Shown one piece after another: positions 24,975 to 34,234 of a DNA stretch of 64,000 bases (position 1 is the first letter of the stretch; every line of letters begins with the position of its first letter). Below the pieces are notes generated by a model, which was not told the DNA's origin, ran no database searches, and saw only the letters and a program-made list of their open reading frames with translations. The position numbers were made by a program, and so were the translations under genes. The stretch is from CAYPJE01 sp964410945. Its GTDB lineage: Bacteria > Fidelibacterota > Marinisomatia > Marinisomatales > TCS56. Where the stretch lies: contig CAYPJE010000003.1 in NCBI GenBank assembly GCA_964410945.1, positions 74,624 through 138,623 of the forward strand, in the 5' to 3' direction.

Positions 24975-27337
24975 AAACCAATTTTAATCAATCGGTGGCC
25001 GTAAGGCAACACATCAAATGTGATTTCACCCGGTTTGCTTTCAACCGCTGTGCCTGTAGCCAAATCCATCAGTCCCGCGGATGAAGTTACCTGTGAAAGT
25101 TTGATCTGCCTGGTTTCGGAACTCTGGTTGAATGCTACCAGAATCTCCTCATCGAAATAGGTCTTCCTGAAGACCAGTAACGGTCCCTCTACCAGAACGG
25201 GAGTATAATCACCGATTGACAGGGCGGGATGAGCGTGGCGCAGTTTCACCAGATGCGCGATACGATCAAAGGTCTGTTTTTCATCTTCAGTCCATTGATC
25301 CGCAAAATACATCGGGCGGCGGTTACCGGGGTCGGCAGCCCCCATGAGACCCATTTCCTCACCGTAGTAGATCACCGGCACACCCGGGAGGGACATGTTG
25401 AAGGCCGTGAAACTCACCAGCTTGTCATAACTGGTAGTATTTATCACCGGTCCCGGTGGATCGTTGAAGGCTCGTTCGGTGCCATTATCACTGAAACTGA
25501 CCTGACCATCGGCAAAACCCATGAAACGGCCCTGGTCGTGGCTGGAAGTAATATTACCCATCAGGTTAACCGGCCCGAATACTTCAGCATTTTCATTGAG
25601 GATATTTCCCAGGTATGAGAAATCAGCCTCATCTGAGCTGAATGGAACACGGGCATTGAAATAGATCGAGAAATTGAACTGGGAGTTTAACTCGCCGGGA
25701 TTAACATAACTTTTAATCAGATCATCGGAACCGAAGGATTCGCCGATCTGGTAAATATCCTTTTCCGGGAACCGGCTTTTCATTTCCGCGGTCAGCTGCT
25801 TCCAGAATTTATGGGGCACGTGCTTGACCGCATCCTGGCGGAAACCATCCAGGTCAAAGGTTTCCATCCACCAGATCGCATCGGCCACGACTTGATCAAT
25901 CGCCTCCGGAGCGGCAGGGAAATCAAAAGAGGGGATAAAATCATCGAACCAGGTCGTCAGATTGGTTTCCAGGCTCCAGTTGCGGATATTGGTGGTACCA
26001 TCCGGCAGGTACATGGTGCCGTACCACTCCGGATTGGCCTGGAAATAATCATGGTTTTCATGGGTGTGGTTGGACACAAAATCCAATATTACCTTCATTC
26101 CCTGCTGGTGAGCCAGATCTACCAGCTCCCTGAATTCAGCCTCCGTTCCGAACCGGTCATCGATTTCCCGTCCCCGGACCGGCCAGTAACCGTGATAGCC
26201 GGTAAATTTCCGGTTGGGCGGTATCGATTCCACGAATGCCCCTTCCGGCTGACGATTCAGAGGGAAAACCCACAGGGTATTAACACCCAATTCGGAGAAA
26301 TAACCCTCACGCAGCTTCTGAATTATTCCTGCCAGATCGCCACCATGGAAATCGGCCAGGGGATGGAGATCGGAATCATTGACCTTGCGGGTATTATCAG
26401 GATTTCCATCCAGGAAGCGGTCGGTCATGGCGCTGTAGATGACAGCAAAATGCCAATCCTCAGGATCATTACTCGGGTTCAGGGGCCGCCCGTTTTTCAA
26501 GATAGTGTGGTTTTCCGGCAGGGGACGTCCCAGGGCATCAATACCTGTTATTCGTAACAAACCATCGGGATAATTGGCGGTATTGACTGTCAGATCACCA
26601 TTCGGCAGTTGATCCACTTCCTGGTCGGTCAGTAAAATATTATCAATAAAGGCATGGACCAACGCTGGCAGAGCACCATCCTTGGGATGGACAAAGGAAA
26701 AATGGAGCCGTTTGCCACTGGTGGATTTTTTCACATACCGTCCGGCGGGCCGGGGCTGTTGATCACTTAAATCAAGGATGGAATTCCAGCCCCCGATATT
26801 ATTGGAAATGAAAACCGGATTCTCCGGATCGATCACCTCCTGCCAGTTAACCACAAATTTATATTCATGGCGTTCCGGTCGCAGGTATACTGTTCTTTCC
26901 AGCCATCCGTCACCGTCGTCATCCGACATAGGTAAGGCAGTACGGGACCAGTCATTGAAACCACCCATCACCACCACCAGGGTATCACCGGAATTAACGG
27001 GATATTTAAAGGTATGCTTTACCATCGGTTTGACCTTTACCATTAAATCATAGCGAATCCCATCGGCCAGAATCGGAAGCTGAATGATAGAACCGGCGTC
27101 GTCCCTGGGCTGGAGATACAAACTGTCAACTCCCGGAACATATTTAATGACCAGATTCGGATGGGCTGGGATACTGAATTTTGTTTCAGTGCATTTCTTA
27201 TAAACCAATAAATCGAATCCCGTATCGATCCCCTGGCGCACGATTAAAGTGGGAACCGGATAAAGATTCTGCGAATGCTTTCCGGTACAACCGAAAGCAA
27301 TTAAAATGATAAATGTAATCAGATAAAGTTTTTTCAT
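24971..27337 (-). CDS. GH13 alpha-amylase-family lipoprotein
   Basis: A 788-residue lipoprotein (lipobox IAFGC, Cys16). Residues about 105-200 form an E-set/CBM48-like module (VVVMGGFNDWSRTALPM, YKFVVNWQEVIDP), followed by a linker region and the GH13 barrel from about 295. Catalytic motifs: ILDFVSNHTH (region I), DGFRQDAVKHV with nucleophile Asp501, YQIGESFGS with acid/base Glu532, and SSHDQGRF with the transition-state Asp. It should hydrolyse alpha-1,4-glucosidic bonds at the cell surface or in the periplasm. A good ribosome site (GGGGAG) precedes the ATG. It is transcribed away from a shared control region holding the palindromic operator at 27426. Confidence 0.92.
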   Translation of the reverse strand: MKKLYLITFIILIAFGCTGKHSQNLYPVPTLIVRQGIDTGFDLLVYKKCTETKFSIPAHPNLVIKYVPGVDSLYLQPRDDAGSIIQLPILADGIRYDLMVKVKPMVKHTFKYPVNSGDTLVVVMGGFNDWSRTALPMSDDDGDGWLERTVYLRPERHEYKFVVNWQEVIDPENPVFISNNIGGWNSILDLSDQQPRPAGRYVKKSTSGKRLHFSFVHPKDGALPALVHAFIDNILLTDQEVDQLPNGDLTVNTANYPDGLLRITGIDALGRPLPENHTILKNGRPLNPSNDPEDWHFAVIYSAMTDRFLDGNPDNTRKVNDSDLHPLADFHGGDLAGIIQKLREGYFSELGVNTLWVFPLNRQPEGAFVESIPPNRKFTGYHGYWPVRGREIDDRFGTEAEFRELVDLAHQQGMKVILDFVSNHTHENHDYFQANPEWYGTMYLPDGTTNIRNWSLETNLTTWFDDFIPSFDFPAAPEAIDQVVADAIWWMETFDLDGFRQDAVKHVPHKFWKQLTAEMKSRFPEKDIYQIGESFGSDDLIKSYVNPGELNSQFNFSIYFNARVPFSSDEADFSYLGNILNENAEVFGPVNLMGNITSSHDQGRFMGFADGQVSFSDNGTERAFNDPPGPVINTTSYDKLVSFTAFNMSLPGVPVIYYGEEMGLMGAADPGNRRPMYFADQWTEDEKQTFDRIAHLVKLRHAHPALSIGDYTPVLVEGPLLVFRKTYFDEEILVAFNQSSETRQIKLSQVTSSAGLMDLATGTAVESKPGEITFDVLPYGHRLIKIGL

Positions 27338-27425
27338 GATCTCCCCTGCAGTGGTTAATACATGCTCATTTTTTGGGCGGTTGTGAAACCAGCTGTTTTT
27401 GATTAATCTGAAACACTGTAATTTA

Positions 27426-27445
27426 GTAACTCACACATGAGTTAC
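27426..27445. promoter_or_regulatory. Palindromic operator 1 (proposed TrmB-like site)
   Basis: GTAACTCA-CACA-TGAGTTAC has perfect 8-bp arms and a 4-bp spacer. It lies between the divergent amylase (start 27337) and pullulanase-like gene (start 27476), 30 bp before the latter. The same arms recur at 41902 and, with one mismatch, at 52876. Confidence 0.75.
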
Positions 27446-27475
27446 ACATGCCAAAAACAGTAAGCGAGCAGGTTT

Positions 27476-29458
27476 ATGAAGTTCAAACTTATCTCTTTCA
27501 GTACAGTTTTAATGGCATCATTATTGATGTTCAACTGCCAACAGGTTAACGAGGAAAATATGTTATCGTATGGTGCTTTTGAAGAAAAAGACGGAACCAG
27601 GTTCCGGTTACTGGCCCCTAAAGCGGAGCGGGTTTATGTTGTAATTTTTATAAACCACCAGGATGATACCGGGCAGGAATATGCCATGGAAAAAACTCCG
27701 GCCGGTGACTGGGAAGTGTTCATAAAAAATATTGAATATGGCACCATTTACGGCTACAGACTGGAAGGTCCGGCTCCCATCGACCCGAAACTGATCCTGG
27801 CTGACCCCTATACAACCGCAGCCATAACACAGAACACCTATCAGCACACAGCCAAATCCTTGCTGGTAAAAGATGATTTTGACTGGGAGGGCGACCAGCC
27901 ATTGAACCTTGATTTGCGTGATGCTGTAATCTACGAGATGCATGTCCGTGACCTGACCGCTCACTCCACTTCGCAGGCTGACAAGCCCGGAACCTACCTG
28001 GGGCTGGTCGATCCTGATCAGAAGGGCGGGATTGCCCATATCAAAAACATGGGGTACAATGCGGTGGAATTATTGCCATCCCAGGATTTCGCCAACGTGG
28101 AAATTCCTTACATGGTCGAAACACCGGCCGGTCACAACACCTGGAACCCCTATGCCCGCAATCACTGGGGTTATATGACCACCTTTTTCTTTGCACCGGA
28201 AACTTATTACGCCAGCGATGGCACGGCCGAACCGGGTGCCTGGAACGGAACCGATGGACGGGTGGTTAACGAATTCAAAACGATGGTCAAAGAATTCCAT
28301 AAAGCCGGAATCGCAGTGCTAATGGATGTGGTCTATAACCACGTATCCAATTATGATTATCATCCCTTTAAATATATTGACAAGGAGAAATATTTCCGCC
28401 TGGATGAGAATGGCGATTATGTTTCCATCAGTGGCTGCGGTAACGATACCCGGACCGAAGACCCGGATGTACGAAGGTTGATTGTGGAAAGTGTCAAATA
28501 CTGGATGACCGAATACCATATCGATGGTTTTCGGTTCGATCTGGCCTATCTGATCGATAAGGAAACCTGTGCCATGATCCTGGCAGAAGCCCGGAAGATC
28601 AATCCCAATGTGATCATCATCGCCGAGCCCTGGGGTGGCGGGTATGATCCCAGCGGATTCTCAGACCTTGGCTGGGCGGCCTGGAATGACCAGTTCCGGA
28701 ATGGTGTGAAGGGCGAGAATCCCAATGACGGGAAAGGTTTTATCTGGGGTGAATGGCAGGGTGAGAATGATCTGTCAAGTCTTCAACGCTACGCCATGGG
28801 TTCACCGCGGGAATTCGGCGGCCAGTATGTGGATATTGCCCATTCAATTAATTATCTGGAATCACATGATGACCATACTATGGGCGATTTTATTCGGATT
28901 GGTAATGGAGACGTTGCTCCCCATGCTGAAATTATTGATCGCAAACAGAACGCACTGGTTACCGAAGACCAGTTGGCTTACAATAAACTGGCTGCTCTGT
29001 ACCTGTTGACCAGTCAGGGCGCGGTGATGATTCACGAGGGACAGGAGTGGGCCCGCAGTAAAGTGATCGCTGATACCGATGTTCCCGACGACCATGTGGG
29101 ACAGATAGATCATAATTCATATAATAAAGATAATGATACCAACTACCTGAACTGGGCGGAGCTGGACTTGAATCAGGAACTGGCGAATCATTACCGGGAA
29201 CTAATCGCCTTACGGAAAGCCAATCCTGAATTCAGGCACAGTTCCCCTGAGGATTTCAAGTTCATTGATCTGGGTGATAAAGTTGCACTGGCCTACGTAC
29301 TGAAAGAAAAATTCCTGGTGGCATTGAATGGCGAAAAGAAAACCATTGAAGTTGCTATTCCGTCCGGTGACTGGCAATATGTACATGGTGGCGGTGGTAC
29401 AGTTTCCGGGAAATTGAGCCTGGCCGGTACCAGTGGAATAATTCTTAGTAAAGAATGA
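27476..29458 (+). CDS. GH13 pullulanase/isoamylase-like lipoprotein
   Basis: A 660-residue lipoprotein (lipobox LLMFNC, Cys21). An N-terminal CBM48-like domain (YGAFEEKDGTRFRLLAPKAERVYV, then EYGTIYGYRLEGP) precedes the GH13 barrel, which starts AVIYEMHVRDLT as in type I pullulanases and glycogen-debranching enzymes. Catalytic motifs are MDVVYNHVSN, DGFRFDLAYLI (nucleophile Asp), IIAEPWGGG (acid/base Glu) and YLESHDDHTMG. The region equivalent to the pullulanase YNWGYDP motif reads RNHWGYMTTFF. It probably cleaves alpha-1,6 branches so that the neighbouring amylases can finish the chain. Controlled from the operator region it shares with the divergent amylase operon. Confidence 0.88.
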   Translation: MKFKLISFSTVLMASLLMFNCQQVNEENMLSYGAFEEKDGTRFRLLAPKAERVYVVIFINHQDDTGQEYAMEKTPAGDWEVFIKNIEYGTIYGYRLEGPAPIDPKLILADPYTTAAITQNTYQHTAKSLLVKDDFDWEGDQPLNLDLRDAVIYEMHVRDLTAHSTSQADKPGTYLGLVDPDQKGGIAHIKNMGYNAVELLPSQDFANVEIPYMVETPAGHNTWNPYARNHWGYMTTFFFAPETYYASDGTAEPGAWNGTDGRVVNEFKTMVKEFHKAGIAVLMDVVYNHVSNYDYHPFKYIDKEKYFRLDENGDYVSISGCGNDTRTEDPDVRRLIVESVKYWMTEYHIDGFRFDLAYLIDKETCAMILAEARKINPNVIIIAEPWGGGYDPSGFSDLGWAAWNDQFRNGVKGENPNDGKGFIWGEWQGENDLSSLQRYAMGSPREFGGQYVDIAHSINYLESHDDHTMGDFIRIGNGDVAPHAEIIDRKQNALVTEDQLAYNKLAALYLLTSQGAVMIHEGQEWARSKVIADTDVPDDHVGQIDHNSYNKDNDTNYLNWAELDLNQELANHYRELIALRKANPEFRHSSPEDFKFIDLGDKVALAYVLKEKFLVALNGEKKTIEVAIPSGDWQYVHGGGGTVSGKLSLAGTSGIILSKE

Positions 29459-29466
29459 ACCAAGTA

Positions 29467-29495
29467 GGGCACTACGAACTGTGCCCCAATTTTTA
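29467..29495 (+). terminator. Rho-independent terminator after the pullulanase-like gene
   Basis: GGGCAC (29467-29472), an 8-nt loop, GTGCCC (29481-29486), then CAATTTTTATTT. It starts 9 bp after the stop and ends at the 3' end of the converging GH13 gene. Confidence 0.75.
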
Positions 29496-32369
29496 TTTCA
29501 ATAAAACCAGTTTCTTAGTCTGAACCTGACGATCGGTTCTAATGCTGTAAAGATACATCCCGGCAGCTACCTGGTTACCGCTACTGTTCCGGCCATCCCA
29601 GGTGACCGAATGCCAGCCATTGGTATGAAACCCTCGCACCAGTTGATTCACTTCCCGGCCAGTGATATCATAAATGGTCAGAACCACATCCCCGGCTTCC
29701 GGAAGCGAATAATCTATCCGCGTGGTGGGATTGAAGGGATTGGGGTAATTCTGCGCCAGATACAATTCGGTGGGTATCATCTCCTGCTCTGGTAAAATAT
29801 CCAGAAGCCCTTCTTCAGCCGGTTCCACATACGCATCGGTATAGATACGCAACTCTCCCGGCCCCAGATCAATATTGTCGGTGGGATTCCCAACAAACAA
29901 TGTATCACCACTGAAAAATTCGTACCAGTCACCACTGGTATAGAAATTGGGATTTATACTGGCGGAAGTAACACCGAAATTGCCAACGATAACAACCTTC
30001 ATCGAAGCATGGGAAAGGCGGATGCGTTTTAAACCCGACGAAAGATAAGATACATCGGCGACGGTCTCCGCGCTGCGGAATACCTCATTCCCGGCCCGCA
30101 AGTTCAACAGAGCCTGGATAGTCTTGTACAAACGGCGACGATCAGGATCAGCGTAGTAACTCCATTTGATCGGTTTGTTGCAAACCCGGCATTCATGGTC
30201 GATGGAATAATCATAACCCACTTCGCCAAACTGCCAGATCATTTTCGGTCCCGGCAGGGTCAAAAAGAAACCATTCACCAGCTTCATCCGGTCCAGGGCC
30301 GTAGACAATTCCTGGATATCGTAGCTGCCACTACTGTTGCCATAGGCCAGGTTCTTGAACATCAGACGTTCTTCATCATGGCTTTCCATATAAGTTACCA
30401 GGTGAGGATCATTCCAACCACGATCAGTGTAATAACCCCAGGAGAAGTCAGACTTGCCATAACTGTCGTGCCAGCCCATGGCAGCTTCACTGTAATTATA
30501 ATTGGTGTTGCCCCACAGCATAATTCCATAATCAGACAGTACTTTCTCTTCGGAATTATCGGCCAGGTGCTCAAGGATCACATAGGCTTCACTGTTCACG
30601 TTCCAGATCTGATCAGCCATCCGTTTCAGGATATTGACCCGGCTGCCATCATAACTCCACCCATCACCGCTTTTGTTAGTAAATCCTTTAGTGAAATCAA
30701 ACCGGAAACCATCTACCTTATATTCAGTCAGCCAGTACCGGTTTACCCGGTCCATGAAATAACGCGTATGGTCGCTCTCATGATCGAAATCGGCGCCCCA
30801 GTAATATGATCGGTTAGGCGATTTGATATTATACCAGGGATTCTCCGGGAGACAGATAATCTCATCGGTGGCATAATAATCAAAATACATTTGGACCAGC
30901 GGGCTTTGTCCGTAGGAATGATTCAGAACCATATCGATTATTACCGCAATCCCTCTCCGGTGGCACTCATCGATGAATTCCTTCAGCACCGATTCCCGAC
31001 CATAGTACTTGTCGGCAGCAAAATAGAATGATGGGTTATACCCCCAGCTTTCGTTGCCCTCAAACTCATTGATCGGCATTAATTCGATGGCATTTATACC
31101 CAGATTCTCCAGGTAGTCCAGGGTATCGATCAGGGTGGTATAGGAATGGGTATGGATAAAATCTCTCACCAGCATTTCAAAGATGATCAATTCCTCCTGC
31201 GGTGGGGCCACAAAACTGTCGCTGTACTGCCAGTTGTATGATGACTGCGCCGGCTGCAGCACGGCCGTGATGCCATCGGTTTTCCCAGCCGGATATTCCT
31301 TCAGGTTGGGGTAGACCGAATCACCAATATACCCATCATTCCAGGGATCGAGTACCTTGGCGGTGTAAGGATCGGCTATCCGCAAATCGCCGTCGATCAG
31401 GTATTGAAAAGCGTATTCGGTGCCTGGTGACAGGTTGTCAATCGTCACCCACCATAAGGTACTGTCAGCCTGATCCGAATGACGGTGCATGGAATAGGTA
31501 GTGTCCACCTTCCAGTCATTGAAATCACCAATGACATAAACATTATCCTTGTAGGGAGCGAATAAAGCCAGGATGACTGTATTGTAGTCGATATAATTGA
31601 TCCCCGGTTCAATCCCGGCAGGTGGTACTAACACCTGCGGGATAGGATTAACAAACAAAACAATTGTGGATGAATCGACAACCCCGATACTATCCTGGGC
31701 CTTAATGGTGAATTCGAAAGGGCCTGAACCATGATCTGCTGCGATAAACCGGTAATTGAGGGTATCGGTTTTCCCGGCTGAAACCACAAGATTATTCATC
31801 GTTAAGGTTAAAGAATCCACTGGGTAGGATTGAGTAACAGCTGTAGCAACCACTTCCACAGTATCGTCAGCATCCACGAACAGCGGTGAGCGCAACGGAT
31901 CACCAAATGTGACGTTCACCTGAGGACTGACAAACACAGCATTCAGGTCAGTATCGTAGATCGTATGAAATATGTCAGGGCTGGTTTGAGAACTGCCATC
32001 AGCCGCTCTAAATACAAAAGCCAATTCAGATATATGTTCCGATGAACTGGTTATATTGTAAAATGACCGGGGTTTACCGATTACCAACTGATATAGATCG
32101 GTGGCGATCCTGGTTAATTTTGGTTGGGTGGAATTATTGCCCCAACTTCCTATTACATGCTGCCAGTCACCATTATTTGTATTTACTCCAGTATGGGTAT
32201 ATACATCGCCCGTGTATCCCATCAGACCCTGGTTGCCCAGTGTTGCATCAAAATAAACGACAATGGAATCCCACTCGGTTGGAAAAGCAGGCTCGGAATA
32301 TACCGGGCTCTGCCCTGATCCGATGGCCGTCAGGGTAATTAACAGGAATATGCTACGGCTGATATTCAA
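29493..32369 (-). CDS. Large secreted GH13 amylase with CBM48-like modules and sorting domain
   Basis: A 958-residue exported enzyme. The start is TTG at 32369, preceded by GGAGG lying in the end of the SSS gene; the only nearby ATG reads into a stop. Order: signal peptide (ISRSIFLLITLTAIGSG), N-terminal beta modules with DSIVVYFDATLGNQGL, an E-set near 255-345 (VYVIGDFNDWKVDTTYS), then the GH13 barrel: IDMVLNHSYG, DGFRFDFTKGF (nucleophile), VILEHLADN (acid/base Glu), TYMESHDEERL. The C-terminus is the sorting module (YLAQNYPNPFNPTTRIDY, TIYDITGREV, KKLVLLK). The barrel resembles branching-type or maltogenic GH13 subfamilies; exact specificity is open. Last gene of the TrmB-headed operon. Confidence 0.9.
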   Translation of the reverse strand: MNISRSIFLLITLTAIGSGQSPVYSEPAFPTEWDSIVVYFDATLGNQGLMGYTGDVYTHTGVNTNNGDWQHVIGSWGNNSTQPKLTRIATDLYQLVIGKPRSFYNITSSSEHISELAFVFRAADGSSQTSPDIFHTIYDTDLNAVFVSPQVNVTFGDPLRSPLFVDADDTVEVVATAVTQSYPVDSLTLTMNNLVVSAGKTDTLNYRFIAADHGSGPFEFTIKAQDSIGVVDSSTIVLFVNPIPQVLVPPAGIEPGINYIDYNTVILALFAPYKDNVYVIGDFNDWKVDTTYSMHRHSDQADSTLWWVTIDNLSPGTEYAFQYLIDGDLRIADPYTAKVLDPWNDGYIGDSVYPNLKEYPAGKTDGITAVLQPAQSSYNWQYSDSFVAPPQEELIIFEMLVRDFIHTHSYTTLIDTLDYLENLGINAIELMPINEFEGNESWGYNPSFYFAADKYYGRESVLKEFIDECHRRGIAVIIDMVLNHSYGQSPLVQMYFDYYATDEIICLPENPWYNIKSPNRSYYWGADFDHESDHTRYFMDRVNRYWLTEYKVDGFRFDFTKGFTNKSGDGWSYDGSRVNILKRMADQIWNVNSEAYVILEHLADNSEEKVLSDYGIMLWGNTNYNYSEAAMGWHDSYGKSDFSWGYYTDRGWNDPHLVTYMESHDEERLMFKNLAYGNSSGSYDIQELSTALDRMKLVNGFFLTLPGPKMIWQFGEVGYDYSIDHECRVCNKPIKWSYYADPDRRRLYKTIQALLNLRAGNEVFRSAETVADVSYLSSGLKRIRLSHASMKVVIVGNFGVTSASINPNFYTSGDWYEFFSGDTLFVGNPTDNIDLGPGELRIYTDAYVEPAEEGLLDILPEQEMIPTELYLAQNYPNPFNPTTRIDYSLPEAGDVVLTIYDITGREVNQLVRGFHTNGWHSVTWDGRNSSGNQVAAGMYLYSIRTDRQVQTKKLVLLK

Positions 32370-32370
32370 C

Positions 32371-34173
32371 TCATTCCTCCATTTTTACTTTGGTAGACAG
32401 ATGCCGGAACCAGGTATAGTATAAACCAACCGACAGGGCTATCAACATGATACCCAGCACAGATACGTTCAGCCAGGTCTTGAAAACGATGCTAAGCATG
32501 AACAGGAAGAAAATGATCTGCCAGGGAACAGCCATAATAACTGAGATTATATCGCGGCGGTTCTCTGCATCCACACCTTTACGCTGATCCGGGGATAGTT
32601 GATCTTTGAACCGCTTCCAGGCCCCGAACGGACGGGTTATCTGGTAGAAATTAAGCAGTGTTTTTTCGTCGGTTGGACTGGTCAGCAGTGTACCCAGGAT
32701 CGTGCCCAACAGCGAGGCCGAACTGGCCACCATGAACATGGTGTATTCAGTTACACCCTCAGGAGCCAGGGCTTTGAAAATGATTGCCACGATCATCCCC
32801 GATCCGGTTCCAATCGCGAATCCATAGCCATTCATCCGCCACCAGTACCAGCGCAGCAGCATGGGAATCAGCATGCCGGAACCAATACTCATCGTAATCC
32901 AGCCCCAGACTTCGTTAATATTTTTGAACACCAGCATCAGTCCCAGGCCAACTACAACTATCAGGATGGAAGCCAGGTAGCTCTGAGCCATCAACTGCCT
33001 GCGGGAAGCCTTCTTATTGATATACAACTGGTAAATATCCTTCACCCAGTAAGCCGCTCCGGCATTCACAGTTGAGTCAAAGGTTGACATACCCGCGGCC
33101 ATGAGTCCGGCAATCAGGAAGCCTTTTATACCAACGGGGATAGTTTCAATCACTGTTGGCAACACCAGTTCGGGGTCAGTAACAGAGGCTCCCAGCGATA
33201 TGCCTATGACGGCAATGGACCCGATGAATATCCAACGGAAAGACAATAAAAATACCCAGAAAGCACTCAGCAATCCAGCTTCGCGGTCATTCTTAACAGC
33301 AAAGAAACGCTGCAACATATAATTGCCTGTCCCGCCAGCGCCTTCCAGCACAACCTTGAAAAGGTAGAACGAAATGGCAATTCCAAACAGGTTATAGATC
33401 GAATACTGGGAAGCATTATCGATCCCCAGTGAAAACCTGGGAATCACGCTTGACCATTCCTTGAAAGTGGTGGTAAAGCGGTGGAAAGTTCCATCAAACA
33501 TAGGCAGGGAAATCGTGAACTCTTCCGGCAGATCGATTCCGAATGCCCGTACTGCCATATACATGATAGCCGAAAAAATCAGGACACCCTGAAATACATC
33601 GGTCCAGACAACACCATACAGACCGGAGGCCACCGTGTAAATCATGGCTATGGTGATTAATACGGTCGCAGCCCAGAATTCAGATGGAAGACCCAGATAA
33701 CCTTCGATTCCGAGGAATTTGTCCAGGAATTTTCCGCCACCCAGGGCAAAATAGGTCACCATGGCAATCGTCATGATTATCGAACTGATAGCTGAGATTA
33801 ACCGGGCGGTCCGGCCCTGTGTATCTTTGCCAAACCTCAATTCCATCCACTCCGCCAGGGTCATTACCTTAGAGCGGGCATTCCATTTACCCATATAAAT
33901 CATCAGGAAGGCCATGATCAGGGTAACACCGCCACGGATTTCAATATAGAATCCCTTGGCACCGAGGGCATAGATCAAAGCGGCAATTATCATCGTTCCG
34001 CTGATATCAAGATTGGACGACATCCCCGAGGCTGCCAGGGCCCACCAGGGCAGATTCCGGTTGCCCAGAAAATAGGAATCGATCCCCTCGGATGCCTTGC
34101 GCTGTAAATACAATCCAACCGCAACAATCGCTGTAAGATATACAGCTATAATTCCATAATCAATTGCCTGCAT
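32371..34173 (-). CDS. Sodium:solute symporter (SSS family)
   Basis: A 600-residue inner-membrane protein with about 13-14 helices. Family features: IDSYFLGNRNLPWWALAASGMSSNLDISGTM near the N-terminus, where the LeuT-fold unwound helix lies, and GLMAAGMSTFDSTVNAGAAYWVKDIY in the middle, the Na2-site serine-rich helix. Close relatives carry sugars, so uptake of glucose, maltose or a related solute is the best guess from its place between glgC and the GH13 gene. A strong ribosome site (AAGGAGA) precedes the ATG. It is the only inner-membrane transporter in the island. Confidence 0.88.
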   Translation of the reverse strand: MQAIDYGIIAVYLTAIVAVGLYLQRKASEGIDSYFLGNRNLPWWALAASGMSSNLDISGTMIIAALIYALGAKGFYIEIRGGVTLIMAFLMIYMGKWNARSKVMTLAEWMELRFGKDTQGRTARLISAISSIIMTIAMVTYFALGGGKFLDKFLGIEGYLGLPSEFWAATVLITIAMIYTVASGLYGVVWTDVFQGVLIFSAIMYMAVRAFGIDLPEEFTISLPMFDGTFHRFTTTFKEWSSVIPRFSLGIDNASQYSIYNLFGIAISFYLFKVVLEGAGGTGNYMLQRFFAVKNDREAGLLSAFWVFLLSFRWIFIGSIAVIGISLGASVTDPELVLPTVIETIPVGIKGFLIAGLMAAGMSTFDSTVNAGAAYWVKDIYQLYINKKASRRQLMAQSYLASILIVVVGLGLMLVFKNINEVWGWITMSIGSGMLIPMLLRWYWWRMNGYGFAIGTGSGMIVAIIFKALAPEGVTEYTMFMVASSASLLGTILGTLLTSPTDEKTLLNFYQITRPFGAWKRFKDQLSPDQRKGVDAENRRDIISVIMAVPWQIIFFLFMLSIVFKTWLNVSVLGIMLIALSVGLYYTWFRHLSTKVKMEE

Positions 34174-34234
34174 TATTATCTCCTTACCCTATCGATATTA
34201 TTAGAGGATACCCCAAGCTGGATACCACAACTAT

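Noticed and set aside
25811..26557. 248-codon ORF antisense to the GH13 lipoprotein
   Set aside because: Shadow frame of a gene with intact catalytic motifs.
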